Assembly (NCBI GenBank): GCA_913054415.1
Contig: CAJXII010000051.1
Location: 1-9,866 of the forward strand
Length of the DNA: 9,866 nt
Source of the DNA: an uncultured Arcobacter sp.
GTDB lineage: Bacteria > Campylobacterota > Campylobacteria > Campylobacterales > Arcobacteraceae
Reading direction: 5' to 3'
Position numbers and translations under genes: made by a program. Below, piece after piece: positions 1 to 6,542 of the stretch. Position 1 is the stretch's first letter. Every line of letters starts with the position of its first letter. A model generated the notes under the pieces. That model was not told where the DNA came from. It searched no databases and saw only the letters and a list, made by a program, of their open reading frames with translations.

Positions 1-378
1 CCCTTTTATAAACTCTTTTATTTGTGTTATAATATTTTGTTCTAGTGGTTGTATATCTTTTTTATATTTATATTGTTCTAGTTCTTTTTCTATTTGATTA
101 AATTTCTCTTGATTTGACTCATTTACAAAGATATAACCATCTAGGCTAAAACTATATACTACATCTTTTGTATTGGTAAAATCTAACCCTTTTAATCTTT
201 TTAAAGCTAATTGTTTTTTTGATGGTTGTTTTGTTTTTGTAATACGATTTTTATATAAATAAGCTACAACTATTAAAATTAATAAAAAAGTTATAACTAT
301 AGCTATAAGTTGATATAAACTATAATCTGTTACTTCAACTATATCTTTAATATCTTTTAATTTATCTAATTTATTCAT
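1..378 (-). CDS. Small membrane protein of MoxR/Bat cluster (DUF4381-like), 3' end cut by window edge
   Basis: This reading frame starts at ATG 378-376 and stays open for 126 codons to base 1, so the C-terminus lies outside the window. A charged N-terminus of about 20 residues is followed by one hydrophobic span (about 22-42, rich in I, L and V). A basic stretch and a roughly 80-residue soluble tail rich in Lys, Glu and Gln come next. One span plus a short helical tail, located just after moxR and a DUF58 gene, is the pattern of the DUF4381-type proteins that sit before the VWA-domain BatA/BatB genes. The tail should face the cytoplasm if the basic residues after the span follow the positive-inside rule. 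The start lies 5 nt after the DUF58 stop, with AAAAGG upstream inside the DUF58 3' end, so translation is probably coupled. Family placement rests on context and shape; no catalytic motif is visible. Confidence 0.7.
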   Translation of the reverse strand, partial: MNKLDKLKDIKDIVEVTDYSLYQLIAIVITFLLILIVVAYLYKNRITKTKQPSKKQLALKRLKGLDFTNTKDVVYSFSLDGYIFVNESNQEKFNQIEKELEQYKYKKDIQPLEQNIITQIKEFIKG

Positions 379-383
379 ATTGA

Positions 384-1214
384 TCAACCTTTTAAAATTT
401 GCACCAGTCTTAGATATATATCATCATCGGTATATATTTTGCCATACGATATTTGGTGCTGTAAAAAATGCTCTTTTAGTTTTTCATCATTTTGTTCTAT
501 AAGTTTTTTATATTCATTTGCTATATCTTTACTTAGATTAAAATCACTACTTTCAAAACTACTTGGGTCTATAAATTCACACTCACTATTTATAATTGGA
601 TACTCTTCAAATCTATCTCTTACTATTAGTGCATATATCTCATTTTTGTAGGCTATTTTACTTAAATCTACTTGATTATAAAAATCACCAACTAAAAAAA
701 TCAATGATTTCTCTTTGATAATAGTATTAATAAAATCACATAGTTTATCATAATCGATATCTTTTTTTAGACAATTAAAATCTAATGAGTTTTGCACAAT
801 ATCATACACAATAGATTGATTTTTTGTAGGTGTCCAGAATTTTTCATTTTTATCGCTAAAAAATAGGGTTTGAAGTCTATTGTTGTTTTTTAGACTTGAA
901 TATGATAGCAATGCTAATATCTCTGATACTATATCTTGTTTGAGTTTTATTGTTCCAAAATTGATACTACCACTTACTAAAAAGATAAGAACAATATTTA
1001 ATTCTCTTTCATCATTAAATATATTAACTTTTAGATTATCACTTTTAGCTGTTGCTTTCCAGTTAATTTTTCTAACATCATCACCAGCTTCATATTCTCT
1101 TATTTCACGAAAATCTAATCCATCACCTTTGAAAGTGGTTATATTTTCACCTAAATTTCCACTAAAAACATCTTTTTTTGCTTTTAGTAAAATCTCTTTT
1201 GCTTTGTAATTCAT
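384..1214 (-). CDS. DUF58 domain protein of MoxR cluster, MIDAS-like Asp replaced
   Basis: A 276-residue DUF58 protein. DUF58 proteins accompany MoxR ATPases and VWA proteins, and are thought to act as partners or adaptors in chaperone-like assembly at the membrane. The family core is clear: YEAGDDVRKINWKATA at 41-56 matches the conserved YxxGDxxRxIxWxxxA signature, followed by the NDEREL segment near 67-72. The next strand normally reads D-x-S-x-S-M as a metal-ion-dependent adhesion site. Here it is LVSGSI at 79-84, so both Ser remain but the Asp is Leu. No membrane span is evident, unlike longer DUF58 proteins that have two N-terminal spans, so it is probably cytoplasmic. The ATG lies 9 nt after the moxR stop, with AAGG overlapping that stop, which indicates one operon. 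The name is secure at family level; biochemical function is unknown. Confidence 0.88.
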   Translation of the reverse strand: MNYKAKEILLKAKKDVFSGNLGENITTFKGDGLDFREIREYEAGDDVRKINWKATAKSDNLKVNIFNDERELNIVLIFLVSGSINFGTIKLKQDIVSEILALLSYSSLKNNNRLQTLFFSDKNEKFWTPTKNQSIVYDIVQNSLDFNCLKKDIDYDKLCDFINTIIKEKSLIFLVGDFYNQVDLSKIAYKNEIYALIVRDRFEEYPIINSECEFIDPSSFESSDFNLSKDIANEYKKLIEQNDEKLKEHFLQHQISYGKIYTDDDIYLRLVQILKG

Positions 1215-1223
1215 CTCGTAGCC

Positions 1224-2171
1224 TTACGGATTTTTAATATTTAACATAATCTCTTTTACAATATAATCAGTTGTGATATTGTTTGCTTGTGCTTTATAGT
1301 TTAGTATAATTCTATGTCTTAAAATAGAACTTACTACATAACTAATATCTAAAGGGGTAACATAATCATTACCTCTTAACATAGCATTTGCTACACTTGC
1401 TTTATAAAGATCGATACTAGCTCTTGGACTAGCTCCAAATTCAATATAATCAGCTATACTTTGCACTCCATACTCCATAGGGTATCTTGAAGCAAATATT
1501 ATTTGTGTCATATATTTTTTGATCGCTTGATCTACATGTATTTTTTGAAGATTATTTTTGATATTAGTTATATCATCTATAGTAGCTACTTGTTTAATCT
1601 CTTCAAATCCACTAATAGCCACACGATCAACTATTTGCATCTCCTCTTCAAGTGTGTTATATCCAACATTAACTTTCATCATAAACCTATCTAGTTGAGC
1701 TTCAGGAAGTCTATAGGCACCTTCAGATTCTACTGGATTTTGAGTTGCCATTACCAAAAATGGATCTGGTGCTTTAAAAGTTTCATCTGCTAATGTTATT
1801 TGTCTCTCTTGCATAACTTCAAGAAGTGCAGCTTGAACTTTAGCTGGAGCTCTGTTGATCTCATCTGCTAAAAGAAGATTTGTAAATACAGGACCCTTTT
1901 TTATAGAAAACTCACCAGTTTTTGGACTATAAACCTCTGTTCCTGTTACATCACTAGGTAGTAGGTCAGGGGTAAATTGTATCCTTTTAAAATCTAAACC
2001 TAAAGATTTAGCTATTGCATTAATAGCAGTTGTTTTTGCCAAACCAGGAACACCCTCTACTAAAATATGTCCATTTGTTAAAAGTCCAATCAAAAGTGAA
2101 TCTACTAATTCACTATGTCCAACTATAACTTTTTGTATCTCTTTTTTTATCTCATTTATTTTTGTGTTCAT
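1224..2171 (-). CDS. moxR: MoxR family AAA+ ATPase
   Basis: A 315-residue AAA+ ATPase of the MoxR family, presumed to remodel or load cofactor into client complexes together with DUF58 and VWA proteins. From the ATG at 2171, Walker A GVPGLAKT lies at 40-47 and Walker B LLLADEIN at 99-106. Sensor 1 is ATQNP near 142-146, the arginine-finger region RLPEAQLDRF spans about 154-163, and a GASPRAS sensor 2 lies in the C-terminal lid. The GLAKT form of Walker A and the length are typical for the family. I place the start at ATG 2171 rather than the in-frame TTG at 2177, because AAAGGG at 2178-2183 abuts that TTG but sits 6 nt before the ATG. It is first in an operon with the DUF58 gene and the small membrane protein. 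The substrate cannot be told from sequence. Confidence 0.93.
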   Translation of the reverse strand: MNTKINEIKKEIQKVIVGHSELVDSLLIGLLTNGHILVEGVPGLAKTTAINAIAKSLGLDFKRIQFTPDLLPSDVTGTEVYSPKTGEFSIKKGPVFTNLLLADEINRAPAKVQAALLEVMQERQITLADETFKAPDPFLVMATQNPVESEGAYRLPEAQLDRFMMKVNVGYNTLEEEMQIVDRVAISGFEEIKQVATIDDITNIKNNLQKIHVDQAIKKYMTQIIFASRYPMEYGVQSIADYIEFGASPRASIDLYKASVANAMLRGNDYVTPLDISYVVSSILRHRIILNYKAQANNITTDYIVKEIMLNIKNP

Positions 2172-2177
2172 ATACAA

Positions 2178-2183
2178 CCCTTT
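2178..2183 (-). promoter_or_regulatory. Shine-Dalgarno site of moxR (decides start)
   Basis: AAAGGG on the minus strand ends 6 nt before ATG 2171. It directly touches the alternative TTG at 2177, which would have no spacer. This favours the ATG start. Confidence 0.75.
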
Positions 2184-2201
2184 ATATATTTTTATTGTGA
2201 A

Positions 2202-2234
2202 ATTGTAGTAGCTAAAGGTTAATCAACGGTTAAT
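2202..2234 (-). promoter_or_regulatory. Putative moxR promoter with tandem GGTTAAT repeat
   Basis: Read on the minus strand, TACAAT at 2207-2202 is a plausible -10 box. It would put the start of transcription near 2195 and give a leader of about 24 nt carrying the moxR Shine-Dalgarno. No good -35 hexamer is present. Instead, the -35 position is covered by two direct copies of GGTTAAT on the plus strand (2217-2223 and 2228-2234), 11 bp apart, or one helical turn. That spacing suits a regulator binding two sites on one face of the DNA. This is inference from spacing only. Confidence 0.35.
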
Positions 2235-2366
2235 TAAAGTTTTTCACATCTAAAAAGATAGATTTAAAATTTTAGTTATTGTTACTGTTTTTTTTATTAG
2301 ATTTTGCTTAAAGAAAGTTCAAAAAATAAAAAATATTTTTTAGACTATTAATTCCTTATAAAAGCT

Positions 2367-2391
2367 TGAAAAAGCCCATAAATACGGGCTT
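2367..2391 (-). terminator. Rho-independent terminator downstream of uvrC
   Basis: On the minus strand a 6-bp stem AAGCCC/GGGCTT (2391-2386 with 2377-2372) with an 8-nt loop is followed at once by a T run, giving GGGCTTTTTC. The stem is GC-rich against an AT-rich background. It lies about 165 nt after the uvrC stop and before the moxR promoter, so it should end transcripts of the mqnX-sppA-uvrC operon and of any small RNA starting near 2459. Read on the plus strand it also has a T run a few bases further on, but no plus-strand gene precedes it. Confidence 0.72.
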
Positions 2392-2459
2392 ATTACTTTT
2401 TCTAATTCAACTGTTTTTTTATTATTTTTTTCTGAATTTTTTTGAAAAATAGCTTCTGA
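2367..2459 (-). ncRNA. Candidate small RNA (about 90 nt) in uvrC-moxR gap
   Basis: A perfect TATAAT box lies at 2470-2465 on the minus strand, preceded by T-rich DNA rather than a -35 box, as is common in epsilonproteobacterial sigma-70 promoters. A transcript starting near 2459 would run about 90 nt to the terminator at 2372-2391. It would carry a 6-bp stem (AATTCA/TGAATT) with an A-rich loop of 23 nt and then the terminator hairpin. No known RNA family is recognised. The same segment could simply be the 3' untranslated tail of uvrC mRNA, possibly processed. Confidence 0.3.
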
Positions 2460-2464
2460 GTTCT

Positions 2465-2470
2465 ATTATA
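2465..2470 (-). promoter_or_regulatory. Consensus -10 box in uvrC-moxR gap
   Basis: TATAAT on the minus strand with T-rich runs upstream (about 2480-2495). No open reading frame follows before the terminator at 2391, so if active it would drive a short noncoding transcript. Matches to TATAAT occur by chance in AT-rich DNA, so the weight comes from its position upstream of an isolated terminator. Confidence 0.35.
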
Positions 2471-2554
2471 CGGGCTTTGTAAAAAAATAAAAAATTTATG
2501 TGAAAAGAGTGTGACAAACTACTAAAATATATCTACAAAAAAATTATAAATTTT

Positions 2555-4387
2555 CTATTTTGTTTTATGAGATTGGAAATAATTATATACATTTTTTGCA
2601 TCATTTTGATTTAAAATTTGAGATAAACTATCTATATTAGCTAGTTTGATATTTTCAAATGTTCCAAAATAATTTAACATTTTTGTAACTTTGGCTTTGC
2701 CTATACCATTTATTTCTAAAAGTGAGATTTGTTTATCCTCTTTTCGTTTTGTTTTTTTATGAAAATTTATAGCAACTCTATGTGCTTCATCTCTTAACTT
2801 TTGTAAAAATTGCAATCTTTTATCACTTGGCTTTAGTATAATTTTATCTTCTAGGGTATAGATAATATCTCTAGCACTTCCTTTTGCTCTATATGCTTTT
2901 GCATCAACTTTCTCTTTTGATATTGCAACCATATCTAAATTGACACCAACACTTTTTGCTATATCATTTGCTAATTTTAAAAGTGTAGCACCACCATCTA
3001 TTACCCACAGATCAGGAGGTGGATTATCTTTAAAATGTAGCACTCTTCTTGTTAGAGTCTCTTTCATTTGGGCATATTCATCTAAAGCTTCCAATTTGTA
3101 TAGTCTATAACTATCTTTGACAAAACTATCTTGATCATAAACAACCATTGCTCCTACGGTAGCTTGACCCATCATATGTGAATTATCAAAACATTCATAT
3201 CTATTAGGTGTTTTGTATAAATTAAATAGTTCTTTTAACTCCAAATGCACCGATTGTGTAGTGCTTTTATTGACCTTTAAGAGTTCTACACAGTTTTGAA
3301 ATGCTATATTTAAAAGTTGTTTTTTAGTTCCAATTTTTGGTATTGAAATAGTGACTTTTTTCTCATATTTTGATGAGATAAATTGTTCAAGATCAGTTTT
3401 ATCATCTTGTGATATATCGCTTACTAATATATTTTTTGGCACAAAAGGAAGATTTTTAGAATAATAGTTAAGTATCAAACTTTTATATAATTCATCTAGG
3501 TTATTAGTATCTTCTGTGATATTTAGAAAATGATGGTCTGTAGATATAAGTTTTCCCTCTCTTATAAACATCTTTAAAACCACAACTTTTGTATTATCTT
3601 GTTTTGCTACAAAAAGATCATAATCCTCATCTTTTGCTATATCTAGGGTTGATTTAATCTGTGATTTTTGTATAGATTTAATTCTATCTCTTAAAACTAA
3701 AGCCTCTTCAAAACGGAATTGCTCACTATATTGTTCTATTTTTTGATATAGTAGGTTAATTAGAGCAGATTTATTATGTATATAATATATAGCTTTTTGC
3801 AGTATCTTTTGGTATTGCTCTTGTGTTACTTTTGCTTCACAAGGTGCCAAACATTTTTTGATTTGATAAAATAAACAAGCTTTGCCACCATCTACGCAAG
3901 ATTTTTTTTGCACAAGTGGTAATATCTCATATATGGTATCTAGCATATCTTTTGCACCTGTGCTAAATGGTCCAAAATATTTGATTTTACTATTTTTTAA
4001 CACCTTTCTAGTGATGGTTAATCTTGGAAATTTTTCATTGTAATCTACACAAATATATGGATAAGTCTTATCGTCTCTTAAGAGTATATTATATTTAGGT
4101 TTAAGTTGCTTGATTAAAGAGTTTTCTAGTATTAAAGCATCATTTTCATTATCTACTACTATCCAATTTATATCATAAACCTCGCTTATCATCTTATATA
4201 TTCGCATAGATAGCTTATTGGAAGCAGATAAAGTTGGGGTAAATTTAAAATAGCTTTTGACTCTATTTTTTAATATTTTGGCCTTACCAATATAAAGTAG
4301 TTTTCCATCTTTATCAAAATATTGGTATATACCAGCTTGGGTTGGAAGCTGTTTGAGTTTAGCTTCTAAAGGGCTATTAGTAGGCAT
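2555..4387 (-). CDS. uvrC: UvrABC system protein C (excinuclease subunit)
   Basis: UvrC makes both incisions around DNA lesions in nucleotide excision repair with UvrA and UvrB, in the cytoplasm. Full length at 610 residues. The N-terminal GIY-YIG nuclease has GIY at 19-21, YIG at 32-34 and catalytic Glu88, and makes the 3' cut. A four-Cys cluster (C164, C171, C179, C183) matches the UvrC iron-sulfur region. The UvrB-binding UVR helix pair is at about 207-240. The RNase H-like 5' nuclease domain shows CFDNSH (Asp401), VIDGG (Asp464) and RDEAHR (His536). A C-terminal helix-hairpin-helix includes INGIGKAKVTKML at about 559-571. The ATG overlaps the sppA stop by 11 bp (sequence AATGCCTACTAA), with GGA just upstream, so it is translated as the last gene of the operon. 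Nothing is missing. Confidence 0.98.
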   Translation of the reverse strand: MPTNSPLEAKLKQLPTQAGIYQYFDKDGKLLYIGKAKILKNRVKSYFKFTPTLSASNKLSMRIYKMISEVYDINWIVVDNENDALILENSLIKQLKPKYNILLRDDKTYPYICVDYNEKFPRLTITRKVLKNSKIKYFGPFSTGAKDMLDTIYEILPLVQKKSCVDGGKACLFYQIKKCLAPCEAKVTQEQYQKILQKAIYYIHNKSALINLLYQKIEQYSEQFRFEEALVLRDRIKSIQKSQIKSTLDIAKDEDYDLFVAKQDNTKVVVLKMFIREGKLISTDHHFLNITEDTNNLDELYKSLILNYYSKNLPFVPKNILVSDISQDDKTDLEQFISSKYEKKVTISIPKIGTKKQLLNIAFQNCVELLKVNKSTTQSVHLELKELFNLYKTPNRYECFDNSHMMGQATVGAMVVYDQDSFVKDSYRLYKLEALDEYAQMKETLTRRVLHFKDNPPPDLWVIDGGATLLKLANDIAKSVGVNLDMVAISKEKVDAKAYRAKGSARDIIYTLEDKIILKPSDKRLQFLQKLRDEAHRVAINFHKKTKRKEDKQISLLEINGIGKAKVTKMLNYFGTFENIKLANIDSLSQILNQNDAKNVYNYFQSHKTK

Positions 4388-5246
4388 TTAATCCATTTAA
4401 TCTAACAAATAGATGGTTTAATGATCCATCTATTAATTTTTCCATAAATTGATCAACTTTATTTGGTTTTAACCATTTTGGATCTTTAACTTTAGCTAAC
4501 TTTATTAGTTCTTGTTTTGCAGTTGTTAGAGTTGCTACTTCATCTATAAGTTTTACTTTTTTTGCTTCTTTTGCTGTAAAGATATGAGCATCTGCAAAGT
4601 CCGATCTATCAAGCTTTTGAATAGATCTTGCTTTTTGAACATCTGATACAAACATATTGTAAGTATCGCTTATGACTTTTTGTAATTCTGCTCTTTCATC
4701 TTTTGTCCACTCTCTAGTAGGTGTGCCAATCTCTTTGTATTTTCCCATTTTTACTACTTGAGTTTTGATCCCAATTTTGGATAATAGTTCAGCACCGTTA
4801 ATAGTTTCCATAATCACTCCAATACTACCTATCATACTACTAGGATTTGCTATTATTTTTGAAGCATAGATTGAAGAGTAATAACTTCCACTTGCCATAA
4901 TTCCACTTGCATAAGCAATTACAGGTTTTAGTTTATTTAACTCTTTTATAGCATAAGCTATCTCAACTGATGGAGCAACTGCTCCACCTGGAGAGTTTAC
5001 ATTAAACAATACACCTTTTATATGTTTATTTGTTTTTGCTTGATCTATTTGTTCTAAAATCTTATTGGCACTAATGATTGGACCTGTAAGATCTATAACT
5101 TGAAGGTTTGCTTTGTGCAGATCATCTACTTGTTGATTGGATACTACAATATAGATAAGTCCCAAAAAGATAAATGTTTTAAAATTCTCTTGAATAAACC
5201 TAATAGGTGCAGTAATTGGTGAAAATAGTATTTTAAAAAAGTTCAA
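4377..5246 (-). CDS. sppA: Signal peptide peptidase SppA, short (36 kDa) type
   Basis: A membrane-anchored serine protease of the S49 family that cleaves leftover signal peptides in the inner membrane. It has 289 residues, the short Bacillus/archaeal-like form with one protease domain. An N-terminal anchor spans about 23-37. The catalytic Ser-Lys dyad is visible as Ser119 in MASGSYY and Lys171 in GKYKEIGTP; the 52-residue gap equals that of Bacillus subtilis SppA (Ser147/Lys199). NSPGGAV (84-90) and the NPSSMIGSIGVI segment (134-145) are further family signatures. The start is TTG at 5246: AAGGAA lies 6 nt before it, and no in-frame ATG occurs before residue 118, inside the active-site region. 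It overlaps mqnX by 14 bp and uvrC by 11 bp, so translational coupling is likely. Confidence 0.95.
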   Translation of the reverse strand: MNFFKILFSPITAPIRFIQENFKTFIFLGLIYIVVSNQQVDDLHKANLQVIDLTGPIISANKILEQIDQAKTNKHIKGVLFNVNSPGGAVAPSVEIAYAIKELNKLKPVIAYASGIMASGSYYSSIYASKIIANPSSMIGSIGVIMETINGAELLSKIGIKTQVVKMGKYKEIGTPTREWTKDERAELQKVISDTYNMFVSDVQKARSIQKLDRSDFADAHIFTAKEAKKVKLIDEVATLTTAKQELIKLAKVKDPKWLKPNKVDQFMEKLIDGSLNHLFVRLNGLNAY

Positions 5247-6495
5247 TTTGTTTTCCTTGTATATATAGTTTATCTATATGATTTGTGTGTAGAATAATCA
5301 TTGTTGCTAAATCTTCTATCTCTTCACAGCTATTAGGCAAACAAAAAGATATAATATCAGCATCTTTTTGTTTTGCTAAGATCCCTTTATTTAGACCTAA
5401 AGCTTTAGCACCACCATTTGTAGCACTAAGAAGTAGTTTTTTACATAGTTTATTAAGATCTATATTTGTATGTAAAAATAAAGCAGTTCTAAGCTCATCA
5501 AATAGATTTAAAGAGTTATTAGAACTTAGTCCATCAGTTCCTAAAGCTAAGTTAATATTTTCTAAATGTTCTAAATCAAGAGTGTTGTTTGTAAGTAATC
5601 TATTTGATTTAGGGCAATGGATAACTGAACCATTTAGTTTTTTGATATAGTTTAGTTCATCTTTATTTGCAACAGCACAATGTGTAAAACTAAGATTATC
5701 AATATTTTTAAATTGCTCTAAAAACCCTTTTGGAGTTGTTAGTGATTTTGATTGGTTAAGAAAATTATTAAAAAAATCACTAAACTCTCCATCACTATAA
5801 TTTAACCATCTATTTTCTTGATCGCTTTCTTGAAAATGGCTACTTACACTTAGATTTTTCTCTTTGGCAATTTGTAAAACCTCTTTGATTAAAATAGGAT
5901 GGACAGAGTAGGGGCTATGAATAGCGATTGCTGGTATGAAATTGTTTGAACGATTTTCTAAAGCGGTATTTAGTTTTGCTTTAAAATCGGCAAATAAAGC
6001 ATCTATCATATCAGCTTTACTACCTATTGCTTCTATAAAATAAACCACATTTATATCACTATTTATAGCACTATTGATATCTAGTGAATATGAGCTTATA
6101 GCTGCAATAGTTGTAGTTCCGCTTTGTAGCATCTTTTTTAGTTGAGTATCTATAAGTTCTGTAGTAGCTTTTTCTATAAGTTCTTCTCTATTTGATATTA
6201 CAGAGTTAAGCCATCTTAGAAAGTTGCCATATTTTAGTGTTGTGGTATTTGCACTAAACTCAAGATGTGTATGGGCATTGATAAGTCCTGGCATTAAAAC
6301 AGAGTTAGCTCCACAATATTCTATATCTATATTTGGGTATTTAGATACTATATCATCTTTTGAACCTATATCTATTATTTGGTTGTAAGAGTTGTTGTTA
6401 TTAGTATTTTCAAATACTATAGCACCATTTTTGATAATCGTAAAATCATCATCACAAGTTAAAATCCAATCTGATGTTAAAAGTTTATAATTCAT
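5233..6495 (-). CDS. mqnX: Aminofutalosine deaminase (menaquinone biosynthesis)
   Basis: A metal-dependent amidohydrolase of 420 residues, best matched to the aminofutalosine deaminases of Helicobacter and Campylobacter, which convert 6-amino-6-deoxyfutalosine to futalosine in the futalosine menaquinone route. The TIM-barrel metal and catalytic residues are present: HTH at 75-77, with the family-typical HTHLEFS sequence; HSPYSVHP at 193-200; SHFQES with His220 and Glu223; THCA with His272; CPKSNRLL at 294-301; and GTDGLSSN with Asp321. A small composite beta domain is formed by both ends. Other enzymes of this superfamily, such as guanine or methylthioadenosine deaminases, are possible but lack this LEFS/NRLL combination as I recall it. 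It heads the mqnX-sppA-uvrC operon. No Shine-Dalgarno precedes the ATG and a -10 box ends 6 bp before it, so the mRNA may be leaderless. Confidence 0.85.
   Translation of the reverse strand: MNYKLLTSDWILTCDDDFTIIKNGAIVFENTNNNNSYNQIIDIGSKDDIVSKYPNIDIEYCGANSVLMPGLINAHTHLEFSANTTTLKYGNFLRWLNSVISNREELIEKATTELIDTQLKKMLQSGTTTIAAISSYSLDINSAINSDINVVYFIEAIGSKADMIDALFADFKAKLNTALENRSNNFIPAIAIHSPYSVHPILIKEVLQIAKEKNLSVSSHFQESDQENRWLNYSDGEFSDFFNNFLNQSKSLTTPKGFLEQFKNIDNLSFTHCAVANKDELNYIKKLNGSVIHCPKSNRLLTNNTLDLEHLENINLALGTDGLSSNNSLNLFDELRTALFLHTNIDLNKLCKKLLLSATNGGAKALGLNKGILAKQKDADIISFCLPNSCEEIEDLATMIILHTNHIDKLYIQGKQIELF
5253..5258 (-). promoter_or_regulatory. Shine-Dalgarno site supporting TTG start of sppA
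   Basis: AAGGAA on the minus strand lies 6 nt before TTG 5246, inside the 3' end of mqnX. It confirms the noncanonical start, which keeps the membrane anchor. Confidence 0.8.
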
Positions 6496-6507
6496 ATAGA
6501 TAGTATA
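6496..6507 (-). promoter_or_regulatory. Promoter of mqnX-sppA-uvrC operon (possibly leaderless)
   Basis: On the minus strand the extended -10 box TGATATACT places TATACT at 6507-6502. Six bases follow before ATG 6495, so transcription would start at or within a base or two of the start codon. No Shine-Dalgarno-like purine run is present. Confidence 0.55.
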
Positions 6508-6530
6508 TCAAATTTTAAACTAAAAATAGA

Positions 6531-6542
6531 TAAAATGTAAGC
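6531..6542 (+). promoter_or_regulatory. Promoter of GGDEF-gltX-yggT operon (possibly leaderless)
   Basis: TAAAAT at 6531-6536 is a fair -10 box, with six bases before ATG 6543. As on the other strand, no Shine-Dalgarno is found, so the mRNA may begin at the start codon. The box is less good than its divergent partner and lacks the TG extension. Confidence 0.42.

Larger units (their letters stand above)
2172..2554. other. Gene-free stretch between uvrC and moxR
   Basis: About 380 bp with no credible coding frame, very AT-rich with several A or T runs. It holds, from the uvrC side: a consensus -10 box on the minus strand (2465-2470), an A-rich segment with a weak 6-bp stem (2404-2409 with 2433-2438), a Rho-independent terminator (2372-2391), and the moxR promoter region. 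The 9-mer TACGGGCTT occurs twice on the plus strand, at 2383-2391 and 2469-2477. No tRNA or other known RNA could be recognised by eye. Confidence 0.8.

Noticed and set aside
439..1209. Two plus-strand open frames (439-651 and 880-1209) opposite the DUF58 gene
   Set aside because: Their products are Ser/Leu/Phe-rich with no family pattern, which is the usual look of an antisense shadow of an AT-rich gene.
1503..1694. Plus-strand open frame inside moxR
   Set aside because: It lies wholly opposite well-conserved AAA+ coding sequence and has no ribosome site or recognisable content.
2175..2177. TTG as start of moxR, two codons before the ATG
   Set aside because: The Shine-Dalgarno AAAGGG directly touches this TTG, leaving no spacer, while ATG 2171 has a 6-nt spacer.
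2320..2341. A/T palindrome with A and T runs as a second terminator
   Set aside because: It has no GC pairs and such runs are common in this AT-rich DNA.
2465..2519. TTGTCA near 2510-2515 as a -35 partner of the TATAAT at 2465-2470
   Set aside because: The gap is about 40 bp, far too long for a sigma-70 promoter.
5285..5650. Plus-strand 121-codon frame inside mqnX
   Set aside because: It is antisense to conserved amidohydrolase motifs and has a low-complexity Ser/Leu composition.
6535..6540. ATG-TAA start-stop pair just before the GGDEF start, a possible minimal upstream ORF
   Set aside because: It overlaps the -10 box and would not be transcribed if the promoter call is right.
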